Assembly (NCBI GenBank): GCA_001449105.1
Contig: LNIY01000139.1
Location: 50,295 to 114,294 of the forward strand
DNA length: 64,000 nt
From: Caulobacter vibrioides
GTDB taxonomy: Bacteria > Pseudomonadota > Alphaproteobacteria > Caulobacterales > Caulobacteraceae
Direction of reading: 5' to 3'
Shown here piece after piece: positions 1 to 8,425 of the stretch (position 1 is the first letter of the stretch; the number at the start of each line of letters is the position of its first letter). Both the position numbers and the translations under genes were made by a program. The notes under the pieces were generated by a model. The model had not been told where the DNA came from. It saw only the letters and a program-made list of their open reading frames with translations, and did no database searches.

Positions 1-12
1 GTGCCGCATCGG

Positions 13-26
13 TTGATGAAGATCAA
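13..26. promoter_or_regulatory. FNR/FixK-type box
   Basis: The sequence TTGAT-GAAG-ATCAA is a perfect match to the FNR/FixK consensus TTGAT-N4-ATCAA. Its centre lies about 130 nt upstream of the start of the universal stress protein gene, so activation from a class II position would start transcription near position 61. In Caulobacter, FixK activates genes under low oxygen, and stress proteins of this family are typical targets. The site is seen directly; its use is inferred. Confidence 0.65.
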
Positions 27-149
27 TGATGGCCCGGCCCGACGCCTGTGGAAATGCGTTTTGTCAGAAAGCGTACCGAGGAGCGTGACAGTCGAAAGTG
101 GATACCGGTTTCGGCGACCGTCATGCGTCAGGGACAAGGAGGATCGATC

Positions 150-962
150 ATGAGCTGGGCAAGGATCATGGCGCCGCTGGCTGGCGCCCGGCCCGACGAG
201 AGCGTGCTGCGCGCGGCGGCCGAGCTGGCGAGGGCCTTCGACGCCGAACTGGCCGCCGTCCACGCCCCGGCCGACGTGGCCGACCTGATGCCGTGGATGG
301 GCGAGGGCTTCATGGGCGGCGTGCAGGTCACGGCCCTGGAAAGCCTGAAGGAAGCCGCTATCGAGGGCGCGCACGCCGTCGAGAGCATGGTCGGCGCCGT
401 CGGCTATGCGAAGTCGCGGGTCATCACGCTGGAATCGCCCGTCTGGGCGGGGCTGGCGATGGAGTGCCGGCTGTCGGACGTCATCGTGTTCGACAACGCC
501 GCCGCGCGGGGCAAGGGCCCGCTGGCCGAGGCCTTTCAGCAAATGATCGCCGACGAGCAGCGGCCCGTGGTCGTGGCTCGCGAGGGCCTGAAGGTCGGCG
601 GCACGGCGCTGGTGGCCTGGGACGGCGGCAAGGAAGCCAGCCGGGCCCTGCGCACGGCGCTGCCGCTGTTGCAGAAGGCTTCGCGGGTGGTCGTCGCCGG
701 TGCGCCGGCCGCGTCGTCGCGCAGCTTCGAGCTGGCCCGGATGGTCGACTTCCTGGCCGCTCGCGGCGTTTCGGCCCAGGTCCGCGTGCTGGATGGCGCG
801 CATGACGCGGCCAAGCTGCTGCTGGAGGCGGCGAGGGCGGAGGGGGCCGATTTCCTGGTCGCCGGCGCCTTCGGGCACCCGCGCCTGCAGGAGTTCATCT
901 TCGGCGGCACGACGCGCAGCCTGCTCAACGCCGACGGCCCGTCGCTCTTCCTGTCGCACTGA
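150..962 (+). CDS. universal stress protein (UspA family, two-domain)
   Basis: The 270-residue protein is about twice the length of a single Usp domain, consistent with a tandem Usp fold acting in the cytoplasm. The N-terminal half begins with a short strand and an 'ARPDES' loop, and the C-terminal half ends with the typical 'GAFGHPRLQEFIFGG' followed by T-R-S-L-L, the Usp nucleotide-loop region. The start at 150 was chosen because AAGGAGG lies at the right distance upstream, whereas the in-frame ATG at 48 lacks a ribosome site and adds a non-homologous extension. The FNR/FixK box upstream suggests induction at low oxygen. The gene is followed 32 bp later by a small gene that is probably cotranscribed. 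Confidence 0.85.
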   Translation: MSWARIMAPLAGARPDESVLRAAAELARAFDAELAAVHAPADVADLMPWMGEGFMGGVQVTALESLKEAAIEGAHAVESMVGAVGYAKSRVITLESPVWAGLAMECRLSDVIVFDNAAARGKGPLAEAFQQMIADEQRPVVVAREGLKVGGTALVAWDGGKEASRALRTALPLLQKASRVVVAGAPAASSRSFELARMVDFLAARGVSAQVRVLDGAHDAAKLLLEAARAEGADFLVAGAFGHPRLQEFIFGGTTRSLLNADGPSLFLSH

Positions 963-994
963 TTTTTCCGCCAACCATAAGAAGGAGGCAGTCC

Positions 995-1366
995 ATGTCC
1001 CTATCGCGCATCGTCATGCGTCTGGCCCGCAATCCGGGCACCGAATTCGCCGGCGGCGACGATCATCGCGGCTACGCCCTGACCGCGCCGCTGACGGCCG
1101 ACGGTCATCTGGACGAGGCCGAGTACGCCAAGGCGAAGAAGGAGTGCGCGGTGCGCCGTTTCGCCCCCGACGAGGACCCCGCCGACGGTCGCCTGGCCAG
1201 GCGCGGCGAGCGCTGGTTCTTCGACTACGACGAGGACGACCAGATCGACGACGAGCCGGTCCACCGTCTGGGCCAGCACCGCTTCGCCCTCGGCGAATAC
1301 GTCACCGTCACCGACGAGGACGGCCGGCCGCTGACCTACAAGGTGATGGAAGTCACGCCGATCTGA
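995..1366 (+). CDS. conserved hypothetical protein, possible stress-operon partner
   Basis: The 123-residue protein has no signal peptide or membrane segment, is strongly acidic in its middle ('DYDEDDQIDDEP') and contains short strands near the C-terminus ('YVTVTDEDGRPLTYKVMEV'), suggesting a small beta-rich cytosolic domain. I do not recognise the family with confidence. AGAAGGAGG lies just upstream of the start. It follows the universal stress protein gene on the same strand with a 32-bp gap and no terminator, so it is likely expressed from the same FNR/FixK-controlled promoter. Confidence 0.7.
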   Translation: MSLSRIVMRLARNPGTEFAGGDDHRGYALTAPLTADGHLDEAEYAKAKKECAVRRFAPDEDPADGRLARRGERWFFDYDEDDQIDDEPVHRLGQHRFALGEYVTVTDEDGRPLTYKVMEVTPI

Positions 1367-1376
1367 GGGGCCGAGG

Positions 1377-1492
1377 TCCTCCCCCTGAAGGGGGAGGTGG
1401 CCCGGAGGGCCGGAGGAGGAGGTCGATGCTGAAGTTCAACATGCACTTCCCCCTCAGTCGGCTTTGCCGACAGCTCCCCCTTCAGGGGGAGC
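1377..1492. repeat. palindromic intergenic repeat, family R1
   Basis: The two ends carry the hairpin CTCCCCCTGAAGGGGGAG, once at each end in opposite orientation, with a second hairpin (GTCGGCTTTGCCGAC) near the right end. Related copies lie at about 37688-37797, 61492-61624 and 63971 to the window end. This copy fills the gap between two converging genes and probably terminates both. Confidence 0.8.
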
Positions 1493-1500
1493 GTCTTGTC

Positions 1501-2334
1501 TCACCCACCGACGTTGTGACGCACCAGCGCCTTCATGTCCTTGAACAGGTCGCCGTCCTCGGAATTGCGGTTCTTGGCCTTGACGATGGCCACGGCCAGC
1601 GGGCCGCCCTTGGGGCCGCGGGCCTCGTAGCCGGCCAGGTGATAGCCGGACGGGGCCTTGTCGCTGGCCAGCACCAGGGTGGCGCGGACGCCGTCGCTTG
1701 CCTTCTGGCGATGGCGCACCACCGCGCCGTGGTCGTCTGCCCGGATATCGACGTCGCCGTCCTTTTCGTCGGAGCTGCTGACGCGAACGGTGCGGCTCTC
1801 GCGGCCGCCGTCCTTGCGCTCCTCGACCGAGGTGCTGCGTTCGCCGTCCTTGCTGGTGACGTTCTTGGTGATGCGGACCTGGGCCTCGCCGTCGTCGGCG
1901 TTGATGGTCATGCCGCCGATGCGGATGTCGGCGCCTTCGTCGCGGGCGTCGATGCTGACGCCGGGCAGCTTGATGTGCGCGGTCTCCTTGCCTTTCGGCG
2001 CGCCGGGCGCGGCCGGGGCCTTCAGATGCGGCATCAGCGCCTTCAGGTCGGTCTCGATCGGGTTCAGCGCCGCCTCGGCGTCGTCGCCCTGCAGCGCCAC
2101 CAGACGCAGGGTCACCTCGGCGTCGTCGCCGGCATAGCCGCACGACTTGCCGTCCGGGGCGATGCTGACGCGGGTCAGCTTGCCCTGGCGCTCGGGGCAG
2201 TCCAGCCGTTCGATCGCCCGCAGCGGCTCGCGCTTGTGCAGCACGCGCTCGGGCCGCTCGGTCTTCACCGAGGCGGGCGGCGAGCAGGCGGCCAGGGCGG
2301 CGGCGCCGGCGGCCAGGACAAGGATGAGGCGCAT
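1501..2334 (-). CDS. putative lipoprotein of unknown function
   Basis: The 277-residue protein starts with a lipoprotein signal (MRLILVLAAGAAALAACS); the lipobox L-A-A-C places the lipidated cysteine at residue 16. The mature part is charged, rich in Asp, Lys and Arg, and predicted to be mostly strands, with no enzyme motif I recognise. The start at 2334 was preferred over the in-frame codon at 2391 because only the shorter form begins with the signal peptide. Lipidation would place it in the periplasm or at the inner face of the outer membrane. Confidence 0.75.
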   Translation of the reverse strand: MRLILVLAAGAAALAACSPPASVKTERPERVLHKREPLRAIERLDCPERQGKLTRVSIAPDGKSCGYAGDDAEVTLRLVALQGDDAEAALNPIETDLKALMPHLKAPAAPGAPKGKETAHIKLPGVSIDARDEGADIRIGGMTINADDGEAQVRITKNVTSKDGERSTSVEERKDGGRESRTVRVSSSDEKDGDVDIRADDHGAVVRHRQKASDGVRATLVLASDKAPSGYHLAGYEARGPKGGPLAVAIVKAKNRNSEDGDLFKDMKALVRHNVGG

Positions 2335-2409
2335 CGAGGAAAATCCTTCACGTTCGGCGCGAAGGTGTGCGGCTCGACGACCGGCGTCCAATGAAATTGC
2401 GGTAACGCC

Positions 2410-3561
2410 TCAGACGGTCGGCGGCTTGACCTCGGCTTCGACGGCGGTCAGCAGGTCGGCCGCCAGCCGGGCGACGCCGGCGGCGTCGGCGTCCGAATAG
2501 GTGACGCGCAGCTTGGCGAACCAAGGGCCGATCTGCACCAGCCACAGCCCTTCGCCGCGTCCCTTGTCGTCGCGCCAGAACTTGCCGAGACGGCGCGGCC
2601 CGCCGGCGGAGGCGGGGTAGGGGTCTTGCAGGTCGGAGACCGGCGGGGTCTGGGCCTTGGCCTGCTGGACGTAGATGTCGAACACGCGGGTCAGGGTGTA
2701 CTGCTCGGGCAGGCGCGTCAGATAGAGCGTGGCGGTCGCCGAGCGGGTCTGGAAGCCGCAGCTGACGTCGCGACCGCCCTGGGCCGAATCGTAGACCGTC
2801 AGGCGGATGCGCTCGAAACCGTCGATCTTGGCGGGGCAGGTGAAGCCGCTGGCCGCATGCAGGGCGCCGTCGCCGTCCTGCTCCTTGAAGCTCTGGTTTT
2901 GCGGAAAGGCGCTGCTGGCCGGCGGCGCGAGGCCCGTGCCCGGCGCCGGCGTCGCGCCCGGCGTGGATTTCGGCCCTTCGTAGGCGTCGGCCTGGATGTT
3001 GATCCGGATCTGCTGGTTGCGATCGTCGCGGCTGACCAGGGGCCTCAGGCCGCCCTGCAGGGCGGCGACCACGTCGGCCTTGAGCGCCACGTCGTCGGGA
3101 ACCGACTCATACAGCCGCAGGACCGAGGCCCCGGCCTTGTTGGAGACCACCAGCAGGTAGCGGGTGCTGGCGGCCGGCGCGGGGCGCTTTTCGATCTCGG
3201 CCAGGACGGCGGCCGTCATGTCTGCGAACGGCGTGACGAAGAAGACGGGCGCGTTGGCGTCGCCACTGCGGGCGATCAGCGCGGCGCCGGCGGCCTGCGG
3301 CTCAAACACCGTGTAGGTCAGGTTGCCCGCCTGGAAGCCCGGCGCGTCGCATTTGGGCTTGGCCTTCAGCAGCGCCTTGTGCTGGACGGGCTTGGCCTGC
3401 AGCGCCGGTCCCATCGACATCAGCGCGACGAGGTCGTTCTGCATGTCGGTGGACGGGATCGGAACCAGCTTGGCCGCGGGCCGGGTCGCGCAGGCCTCCG
3501 CGGCGGCGACCGGCGTCGCCAACAGGCCCAAGCCGACAAACGCATACGCCCAGCACTTCAT
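2410..3561 (-). CDS. secreted conserved hypothetical protein
   Basis: The 383-residue protein has an N-terminal signal peptide (MKCWAYAFVGLGLLATPVAAAEA) with a probable cleavage after the AAA run. The mature protein contains 'QTRSATATLYLTRLPEQ' and a C-terminal segment resembling a strand-rich lipoprotein-type domain, and it has conserved cysteines but no catalytic motif I recognise. The start at 3561 was chosen over 3582 because it begins immediately at the signal sequence. Its only operon-like neighbour is the upstream MoxR ATPase gene on the same strand, about 80 bp away. Confidence 0.7.
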   Translation of the reverse strand: MKCWAYAFVGLGLLATPVAAAEACATRPAAKLVPIPSTDMQNDLVALMSMGPALQAKPVQHKALLKAKPKCDAPGFQAGNLTYTVFEPQAAGAALIARSGDANAPVFFVTPFADMTAAVLAEIEKRPAPAASTRYLLVVSNKAGASVLRLYESVPDDVALKADVVAALQGGLRPLVSRDDRNQQIRINIQADAYEGPKSTPGATPAPGTGLAPPASSAFPQNQSFKEQDGDGALHAASGFTCPAKIDGFERIRLTVYDSAQGGRDVSCGFQTRSATATLYLTRLPEQYTLTRVFDIYVQQAKAQTPPVSDLQDPYPASAGGPRRLGKFWRDDKGRGEGLWLVQIGPWFAKLRVTYSDADAAGVARLAADLLTAVEAEVKPPTV

Positions 3562-3639
3562 GCGCACATCCCCTGTACTCAAGGCTCAGCTTGGCGCGGG
3601 GGAGAGCGGGCGTCCAGGCGCAATCTTGCGGCGAGCCGC

Positions 3640-4506
3640 CTACTGACCAGGGCGGGCGCTGCCTTCGCGGCGGGCCAGGAAGGCCAGGCGCTCGAACAGG
3701 TGGACGTCCTGCTCGTTCTTCAGCAGGGCGCCGTGCAGCGGCGGGATCAGCTTGGTCGGATCTTTTTCGCGCAGGACCGTCTCGTCGATGTCCTCGACCA
3801 GCAGCAGCTTCAGCCAGTCCAGCAGTTCGGAGGTCGACGGCTTCTTCTTCAGGCCCGGCACCTTGCGCATGTCGTAGAAGATGCGCAGGGCCTCGGCGAC
3901 CAGCTTCTGCTTGATGCCCGGGAAGTGCACGTCGACGATGGCCTGCATCGTCTGCTCCTCGGGGAAGCGGATGTAGTGGAAGAAGCAGCGGCGCAGGAAG
4001 GCGTCCGGCAGCTCCTTCTCGTTGTTGGAGGTGATGATCATCACCGGCCGCACCTTGGCCTTGATGGTCTCGCCGGTCTCGTAGACGAAGAACTCCATGC
4101 GATCGAGCTCCTGCAGGAGGTCGTTCGGGAACTCGATGTCGGCCTTGTCGATCTCGTCGATCAGCAGCACCGGGCGCGCTTCGCTCTCGAACGCCTCCCA
4201 GAGCTTGCCCTTCTTGATGTAGTTCTTCACGTCCTTGACGCGCTCGTCGCCCAGCTGGCTGTCGCGCAGGCGGGTGACGGCGTCGTACTCGTAGAGGCCT
4301 TGCTGGGCCTTGGTCGTCGACTTGATGTGCCAGGTCAGCAGCGGCGCGTTCATCGCCTTGGCGACCTCGTATGCCAGCACCGTCTTGCCGGTGCCCGGCT
4401 CGCCCTTGATCAGCAGGGGGCGTTCCAGGGCCACGGCCGCGTTGACGGCGACCTTCAGGTCCTCGGTGGCGACGTAGTCGGCGGTGCCTTCGAAGCGCGA
4501 GCTCAT
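3640..4506 (-). CDS. MoxR-family AAA+ ATPase
   Basis: The 288-residue protein is a cytosolic AAA+ ATPase of the MoxR group, whose members act as chaperones that assemble or activate other proteins, often with a VWA-domain partner. Walker A is GEPGTGKT at residues 35-42, Walker B VLLIDEID at 113-120, sensor 1 TSNN around 159-162, and an arginine pair at 172-173 fits the arginine finger. The length matches short MoxR proteins. No VWA or CoxE-like gene lies next to it here; the downstream gene is a secreted unknown protein, so the partner is probably encoded elsewhere. Confidence 0.9.
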   Translation of the reverse strand: MSSRFEGTADYVATEDLKVAVNAAVALERPLLIKGEPGTGKTVLAYEVAKAMNAPLLTWHIKSTTKAQQGLYEYDAVTRLRDSQLGDERVKDVKNYIKKGKLWEAFESEARPVLLIDEIDKADIEFPNDLLQELDRMEFFVYETGETIKAKVRPVMIITSNNEKELPDAFLRRCFFHYIRFPEEQTMQAIVDVHFPGIKQKLVAEALRIFYDMRKVPGLKKKPSTSELLDWLKLLLVEDIDETVLREKDPTKLIPPLHGALLKNEQDVHLFERLAFLARREGSARPGQ

Positions 4507-4595
4507 GCGGTGTCCCTGACGGCGGCCCCCTGGGGGCTACGCCTCGAACAAGTGTTCAAATCTTCAAGGCTAACCTACAGAGCCGCGCCGCGGGA

Positions 4596-4766
4596 TCAAG
4601 ACGGGTTGTGCGGCGGCTGACGATGGCGGCGCGCCACCGACGGCGGATCGCTGGCGGGGAAGCTGTCTTCCAGGCCTTCCTCCAGCTGATCTTCCAGATA
4701 TTCCGGCTGCTCGGTTTCGTCTTGCGGCGCTTCGGGGGGAGGCGTTTGGGGCTTGGGATCGGACAT
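4596..4766 (-). CDS. small acidic protein, 56 residues
   Basis: This short frame reads MSDPKPQTPPPEAPQD followed by a run rich in Glu and Asp and then the motif LEDSFPASDPPS. The 'SFPASDPP' ending is a recurrent motif of small proteins in alphaproteobacteria, which supports the gene although it is short. AGGAGA lies seven bases before the ATG. It lies upstream of moxR on the same strand and downstream of another acidic protein gene. A competing longer frame at 4556-4822 lacks such features. The function is unknown. Confidence 0.7.
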   Translation of the reverse strand: MSDPKPQTPPPEAPQDETEQPEYLEDQLEEGLEDSFPASDPPSVARRHRQPPHNPS

Positions 4767-4880
4767 GGGGGATCTCCTGTCAGGCCTTTGCCGAGCCTGA
4801 CTCCATGGTGCTGACAGCGCAACTAAGGGCGTGCGCGAAGGCGGGCTAGAACGGATCGCTCCGGCTTTGACGGTAATCGC

Positions 4881-5264
4881 CTAGCGGCGCTCGTAGCCCA
4901 GGGCTTCGATGTCGTCGTCGGCCAGGCGCGTCGACTCATAGTCGGACGGCTCCTCGTCGTCGGAGGAGATCACGTCCTCGTCCGACAGGCCCCCGCCGAC
5001 GGGATCCAGCGGCTCGCGCTCGACGTCGAGGCCTTCGTCGTCGCGGCCGCCTTCCAGCTCGTCCTCGATGTCGTCGAGTTCGGATTCGTCGAGGATGTCG
5101 TAGTCCTCGTCTTCGTCCTCGGCGGCGTCATCGTCAGCCTGGGTGACGTCGTAGACGTCGTCGATCTCGTCGAAATTGGCGATGTCCTGGCCGTCGTCGG
5201 TCAGGTTGGTCTCGTCCAGGACCTCGGCGACATCCTGCGGGTCGAAATCGGTTTCCGGCGGCAT
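4881..5264 (-). CDS. strongly acidic hypothetical protein
   Basis: The 127-residue protein is extremely acidic: more than a third of its residues are Asp or Glu, in runs such as DDDAAEDEDEDYD, and it has very few basic residues. It has no signal peptide, membrane segment or cysteine. It is probably intrinsically disordered. AGGGAGA precedes the start at a suitable distance. It lies between flbA and the 56-residue acidic protein on the same strand. I cannot assign a function; nucleic-acid-mimic or chaperone roles would be guesswork. Confidence 0.65.
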   Translation of the reverse strand: MPPETDFDPQDVAEVLDETNLTDDGQDIANFDEIDDVYDVTQADDDAAEDEDEDYDILDESELDDIEDELEGGRDDEGLDVEREPLDPVGGGLSDEDVISSDDEEPSDYESTRLADDDIEALGYERR

Positions 5265-5344
5265 GGCGGGTCTCCCTGATGGGGCGACGATCGCCGCCCG
5301 TTCAGGGAATCAAACCCGCCCCCGCGCCCGATGTTCCTGCCCGA

Positions 5345-7138
5345 CTACTTCGCGAATTCGGCCAGGGCGCCGGCGACGTCGGCCATGATCGGCCGCCAGT
5401 CGTCGTAGTCCGGCGCGATGAAGCATCGGCACTGCGGATACCAGGGCGAATGGTCCGAACCCAGGCGCGTCCACGAGGCCGCGCCGGTCAGCATCCAGAT
5501 CGGCGCGCCGCAGGCGCCGGCCAGGTTGATGGTGGCGTTGGAGAAGCCGATGACGAGATCGAGCGCGCAGGAGAGGGCGGCCACGTCGTCCAGGTCCTGC
5601 TTCAGGTCGATGCCCGGCGGCGTCCATATCTCGACGCCCAGCTGCTCGCGGGCGTAGGCGATCTCCTCGTCGCAGTCGCCGTACTGCAGGTTGATGAACG
5701 ACACGCCGGGCGTCTTCAGCACCGGCTCCCACAGTTCGAACGGCGAGAACAGGCGCGCGCGCTCGGCGTTCAGCTTCAGGCTCTTCCAAAGCAGGCCGAC
5801 CTTGGGTCCGGGCGGAGCGTCCTCCAGCACCTTCTTCCAATGGGCGACGCGCTCTGGATCGGGGGTGAGGAAGCTTTCGCGCTTGGGGAAGGCCTCGACC
5901 GACGGGCGCAGGCTCTCCAGCAGCGAGCCCATCGGAACCCAGCAGTCGATGTTCGACCAGTCCTCGATGAACGGCGCGTCGCGATAGATGTGGCCCTGGT
6001 AGGAAACGGTGCGGTGAACGGCGACGTTCGCCTGCGGATAGCTGCGCTCGAACAGCGGCACGAGGCGGCGCTCGACCAGGATCGACAGCGCGCCGTCCGG
6101 GCCCAGGGCCTCCACGACGTCGGGCAGGGTGTTGGCGAACATCACCTCGTCGCCCAGGCCCTGCTCGGCAACGACCAGCAGGCGTTTGCCGGCGAAGCCC
6201 TGGTCGGGCTCCCAGCGCTTGACCGGGAACTGGTAGTTGGGAACGCCGCCCAGCTCGGTCGACAGGCGGGCGCTGTAGGCGGCCCAGCCTTCGGTCACCC
6301 GGCCCAGCGCCAGCAGGATGGTCGAGCGCGCGAAGCTCATGGCCGCCAGGTCTTCCGAGGAATCGGCGACCAGTATGCCGGCGTCGCAGTCGGCGAGGGC
6401 GCCTTCCACGTCGCCCAGGTCCAGGCGGGCGAAGGCGCGGTTGTGCAGGCCCTTGCCGAACTGCGGGGCCAGGCGGAGCACCTCGTCGAAGAAGGTCACG
6501 GCCGTGCGGCCTTCGCCCAGGCTGCACATCACCGTGCCCAGGGTGTTCCACAGCACCGGCTGGGTGGGATTGGCCTGGATGGCGGGCTTGAGGATGTCGA
6601 TCGCCGCCGATTCCTGGTTCAGGTCGCGCAGGGCGCAGGCCAGGTTGTTGGTCGCCTCGAGGCTGTTGGGATTGGCCTTCAGCGAATGCATGAACAGCTT
6701 GGCGGCGATTTCCGGCATCTCCATGCGGAACGCCAGGCGGCCCAGGTCGCCGGCCACGGCGGCCTCGTCGGGCAGCAGCTTCAGCGCCGCGTCGTAGCAG
6801 TGCATCGACGAGGCGAAGTCGCCCAGCTTCTCGCGGGCCACGGCCAGGACGTGCCAGGCGGGGCCGGCGCGCTCGTTCTTCTTGAGGGCCTTGAGGGCGG
6901 TCTTCTCGGCCAGGGCGTACTCGCCGCGCTGCACGGCGATGATCGCCTTGTTCAGCAGCTTGATGGTGGCCGGATCCTGGACCGTGTGGGCTTCGCGATT
7001 AAGCCGGGCGATCGAATCGGCGGAGGCGGAATCGCCCAGTTGGGACGCGCGCAGGCCCGGAAGGACCCCTTGACCGGCCGCCTCCTGGGCGGTTGCGAGG
7101 GCGGCGGCCGAGATTCCGGAGCCGAGATTGCGGGACAT
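5345..7138 (-). CDS. flbA: FlbA: TPR plus glycosyltransferase-like protein of the flagellin module
   Basis: The 597-residue protein has TPR units in its N-terminal half (recurrent patterns such as 'AWHVLAVAREKLGDFASSMH' and 'LWNTLGTVMCSLGEGRTAV') and a C-terminal glycosyltransferase-like domain with 'DLVIGFSNATINLAGACGAP' near its end. This is the layout of Caulobacter FlbA and of the flagellin glycosyltransferase FlmG, in which the TPR part binds flagellin and the C-terminal part transfers the sugar. The start at 7138 is the ATG beginning MSRNLGSG; the longer in-frame extension overlaps the flbT gene. It diverges from flbT-flaF and the flagellin genes, so a role in flagellin modification or flagellin control is likely. 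Confidence 0.8.
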   Translation of the reverse strand: MSRNLGSGISAAALATAQEAAGQGVLPGLRASQLGDSASADSIARLNREAHTVQDPATIKLLNKAIIAVQRGEYALAEKTALKALKKNERAGPAWHVLAVAREKLGDFASSMHCYDAALKLLPDEAAVAGDLGRLAFRMEMPEIAAKLFMHSLKANPNSLEATNNLACALRDLNQESAAIDILKPAIQANPTQPVLWNTLGTVMCSLGEGRTAVTFFDEVLRLAPQFGKGLHNRAFARLDLGDVEGALADCDAGILVADSSEDLAAMSFARSTILLALGRVTEGWAAYSARLSTELGGVPNYQFPVKRWEPDQGFAGKRLLVVAEQGLGDEVMFANTLPDVVEALGPDGALSILVERRLVPLFERSYPQANVAVHRTVSYQGHIYRDAPFIEDWSNIDCWVPMGSLLESLRPSVEAFPKRESFLTPDPERVAHWKKVLEDAPPGPKVGLLWKSLKLNAERARLFSPFELWEPVLKTPGVSFINLQYGDCDEEIAYAREQLGVEIWTPPGIDLKQDLDDVAALSCALDLVIGFSNATINLAGACGAPIWMLTGAASWTRLGSDHSPWYPQCRCFIAPDYDDWRPIMADVAGALAEFAK

Positions 7139-7185
7139 GCGTACACCTTGGCGATTGGGTGGCTTCATCCTCTGGGCGAGTATGC

Positions 7186-7200
7186 TTAATTGTGTCCTAA
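7186..7200. promoter_or_regulatory. possible CtrA box between flbA and flbT
   Basis: The sequence TTAA-TTGTGTC-CTAA differs at one position from the CtrA consensus TTAA-N7-TTAA and lies in the divergent flbA/flbT promoter region. A further TTAACC half-site follows near 7238. This is a weak match and its use is inferred from the known role of CtrA in the flagellar cascade. Confidence 0.3.
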
Positions 7201-7329
7201 GCTGCGACTTACGGTCGCGCGGCCGGCAATAGGGCGTTAACCCGCTGCCCTCTAGGTTCCGGTCGAACGCCATACCGGCGAACCGCCATGACGGCGGACG
7301 GGCGCAGCGATGGAAAGGAACGGCCAAAA

Positions 7330-7755
7330 GTGCCTTTGAAGCTGTCGCTTAAGCCCGGCGAGAAATTCGTGCTCAACGGGGCGGTCGTCCAGAACGGCGA
7401 TCGTCGCGGGGTGCTGGTCCTGCAGAACAAGGCTTCGGTGCTGCGTGAAAAGGACATCATGCAGCCCGACCAGGTGACCACGCCGTCGCGTCACATCTAC
7501 TTCCCGGTCATGATGATGTACCTGGAAGAGAGCGGCGCGGAGAAATACTACGACGAGTTCGCCATGCGCCTGACCGAGTTCATGGGCGTGGTGCGGAACC
7601 CTGAGGTGCTGGCCGATTGCATCGCGATCTCCAAGCACGTCATGGCCCGCGAGTACTACAAGGCGCTCATGCTGAGCCGTAAGTTGATCGATTACGAAGA
7701 CAAGAGGTTGGGGAATGTCTCTTCGGGCCTACCAGCAGGCGGCGACCAGGACTGA
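7330..7755 (+). CDS. flbT: FlbT, post-transcriptional regulator of flagellin
   Basis: FlbT is a small cytosolic protein that binds the 5' leader of flagellin mRNA and blocks its translation or stability until the hook is complete. The 141-residue protein begins PLKLSLKPGEKFVLNG, the conserved FlbT N-terminus, and has the family length. The start is the GTG at 7330; the ATG at 7288 would add a non-conserved stretch. The 3' end overlaps flaF by 41 bp, which implies translational coupling. The flagellin leaders downstream carry a pair of hairpins that could be its target. Confidence 0.9.
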   Translation: MPLKLSLKPGEKFVLNGAVVQNGDRRGVLVLQNKASVLREKDIMQPDQVTTPSRHIYFPVMMMYLEESGAEKYYDEFAMRLTEFMGVVRNPEVLADCIAISKHVMAREYYKALMLSRKLIDYEDKRLGNVSSGLPAGGDQD

Positions 7756-8077
7756 GAATCCGCGTGAGGTCGAGTATCGCCTGTTCGGACAGGTGACGCG
7801 CGCTCTCATGGAGGCTTCCCAGGCCGACGTGAACGACATCCAGACGCGCATCCACGCGCTGGACTGGAACCGTCGCGTCTGGTCGGCGCTGGCGACCGAT
7901 TGCGCGCTGCCAGAGAACACGATGGCCAAGGAGCTGCGTGCGAGCATCATCTCGCTGAGCATCTGGGTCGGTCGTCACTCGAGCCTAGTCATGCGCAAGG
8001 AAGAAGACTTCGAGCCGCTGATCGAGATCAACCGCATGATCATGCAGGGGCTGGCCGGCCGCGCCGAAGCGGCCTGA
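7715..8077 (+). CDS. flaF: FlaF, flagellin biosynthesis regulator
   Basis: FlaF is needed in Caulobacter for flagellin synthesis and secretion and acts opposite to FlbT. The 120-residue protein begins MSLRAYQQAATRTENPREVE and contains the conserved 'RRVWSALATDCALPEN' segment, with the family's usual length. The gene overlaps flbT by 41 bp in another frame, so the two are almost certainly coupled. It is cytosolic and mainly helical. The next flagellin gene starts 348 bp later behind its own sigma-54 promoter. Confidence 0.9.
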   Translation: MSLRAYQQAATRTENPREVEYRLFGQVTRALMEASQADVNDIQTRIHALDWNRRVWSALATDCALPENTMAKELRASIISLSIWVGRHSSLVMRKEEDFEPLIEINRMIMQGLAGRAEAA

Positions 8078-8245
8078 TCTCAGGGCGCGTGAGGCGAAAG
8101 CGTGAGCGCTTTCGCTGTCGGGCGCGCCCGTGTTCCAAGGTTTGAAACCTGTCTTGCCACGGGGCTATCCCCATTCCTCCGGTAGGCAGATTTAGGACCA
8201 CGGCGCAGCTCGGCGCCGATTGCCGCCTCCCTTCGGAAAAACCTG

Positions 8246-8284
8246 CCGCCCGGCGAATGTTGCATTCGCCGGGCGGTTTCGTTT
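8246..8284 (+). terminator. rho-independent terminator after flaF
   Basis: A perfect 14-bp stem (CCGCCCGGCGAATG with CATTCGCCGGGCGG) closes a three-base loop and is followed by TTTCGTTT. It separates the flbT-flaF transcript from the sigma-54 flagellin promoter. Confidence 0.85.
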
Positions 8285-8341
8285 CCGGCCTGCGTTTCAA
8301 AATTTCCGTTTCATTTCAGTCGATTACGATTTGGCCTGAAC

Positions 8342-8356
8342 TGGCCCGCCGTTTGC
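8342..8356 (+). promoter_or_regulatory. sigma-54 promoter of first flagellin
   Basis: TGGCCCG-CCGT-TTGC matches the -24/-12 consensus, with exactly ten bases between the GG and GC dinucleotides. With the C as -12, transcription should start near 8368, giving a leader of about 58 nt. Confidence 0.85.
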
Positions 8357-8368
8357 GATGGTTCCCGT

Positions 8369-8398
8369 GGGCAAAACGCCCGACCGGCAAAATGCCGG
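8369..8398 (+). promoter_or_regulatory. paired A-loop hairpins in flagellin leader
   Basis: Hairpin 1 is GGGC-AAAAC-GCCC and hairpin 2, two bases later, is CCGGC-AAAAT-GCCGG. They begin one or two bases after the predicted transcription start. The second flagellin leader has the same two loops at the same place, with different stem bases. FlbT is known to act on a flagellin leader, so this is a candidate binding site. Confidence 0.6.
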
Positions 8399-8425
8399 GG
8401 CTCTCCACCAAAACGGTAGGTTCCT

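Larger units (their letters stand above)
8078..8425 (+). other. flaF-flagellin intergenic region
   Basis: This 348-bp gap contains no credible gene. It holds a hairpin just after flaF (GCGAAAGCG/CGCTTTCGC, 8094-8115), two imperfect CGGCR-N5-TGCCG motifs (8211-8225 and 8234-8248), a strong terminator (8246-8284), a sigma-54 promoter (8342-8356) and a structured leader (8369-8398). The stretch between 8116 and 8245 could be a long flaF trailer or a small RNA ending at the terminator. Confidence 0.7.

Noticed and set aside
48..149. Upstream extension of the universal stress protein
   Set aside because: No ribosome site, not typical of the family; the internal ATG has AAGGAGG.
8384..8398. CCGGC-AAAAT-GCCGG read as an activator site
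   Set aside because: It lies downstream of the predicted transcription start with a different spacer (3 rather than 5), and it pairs with a matching hairpin in the other leader, so an RNA hairpin is the better reading.
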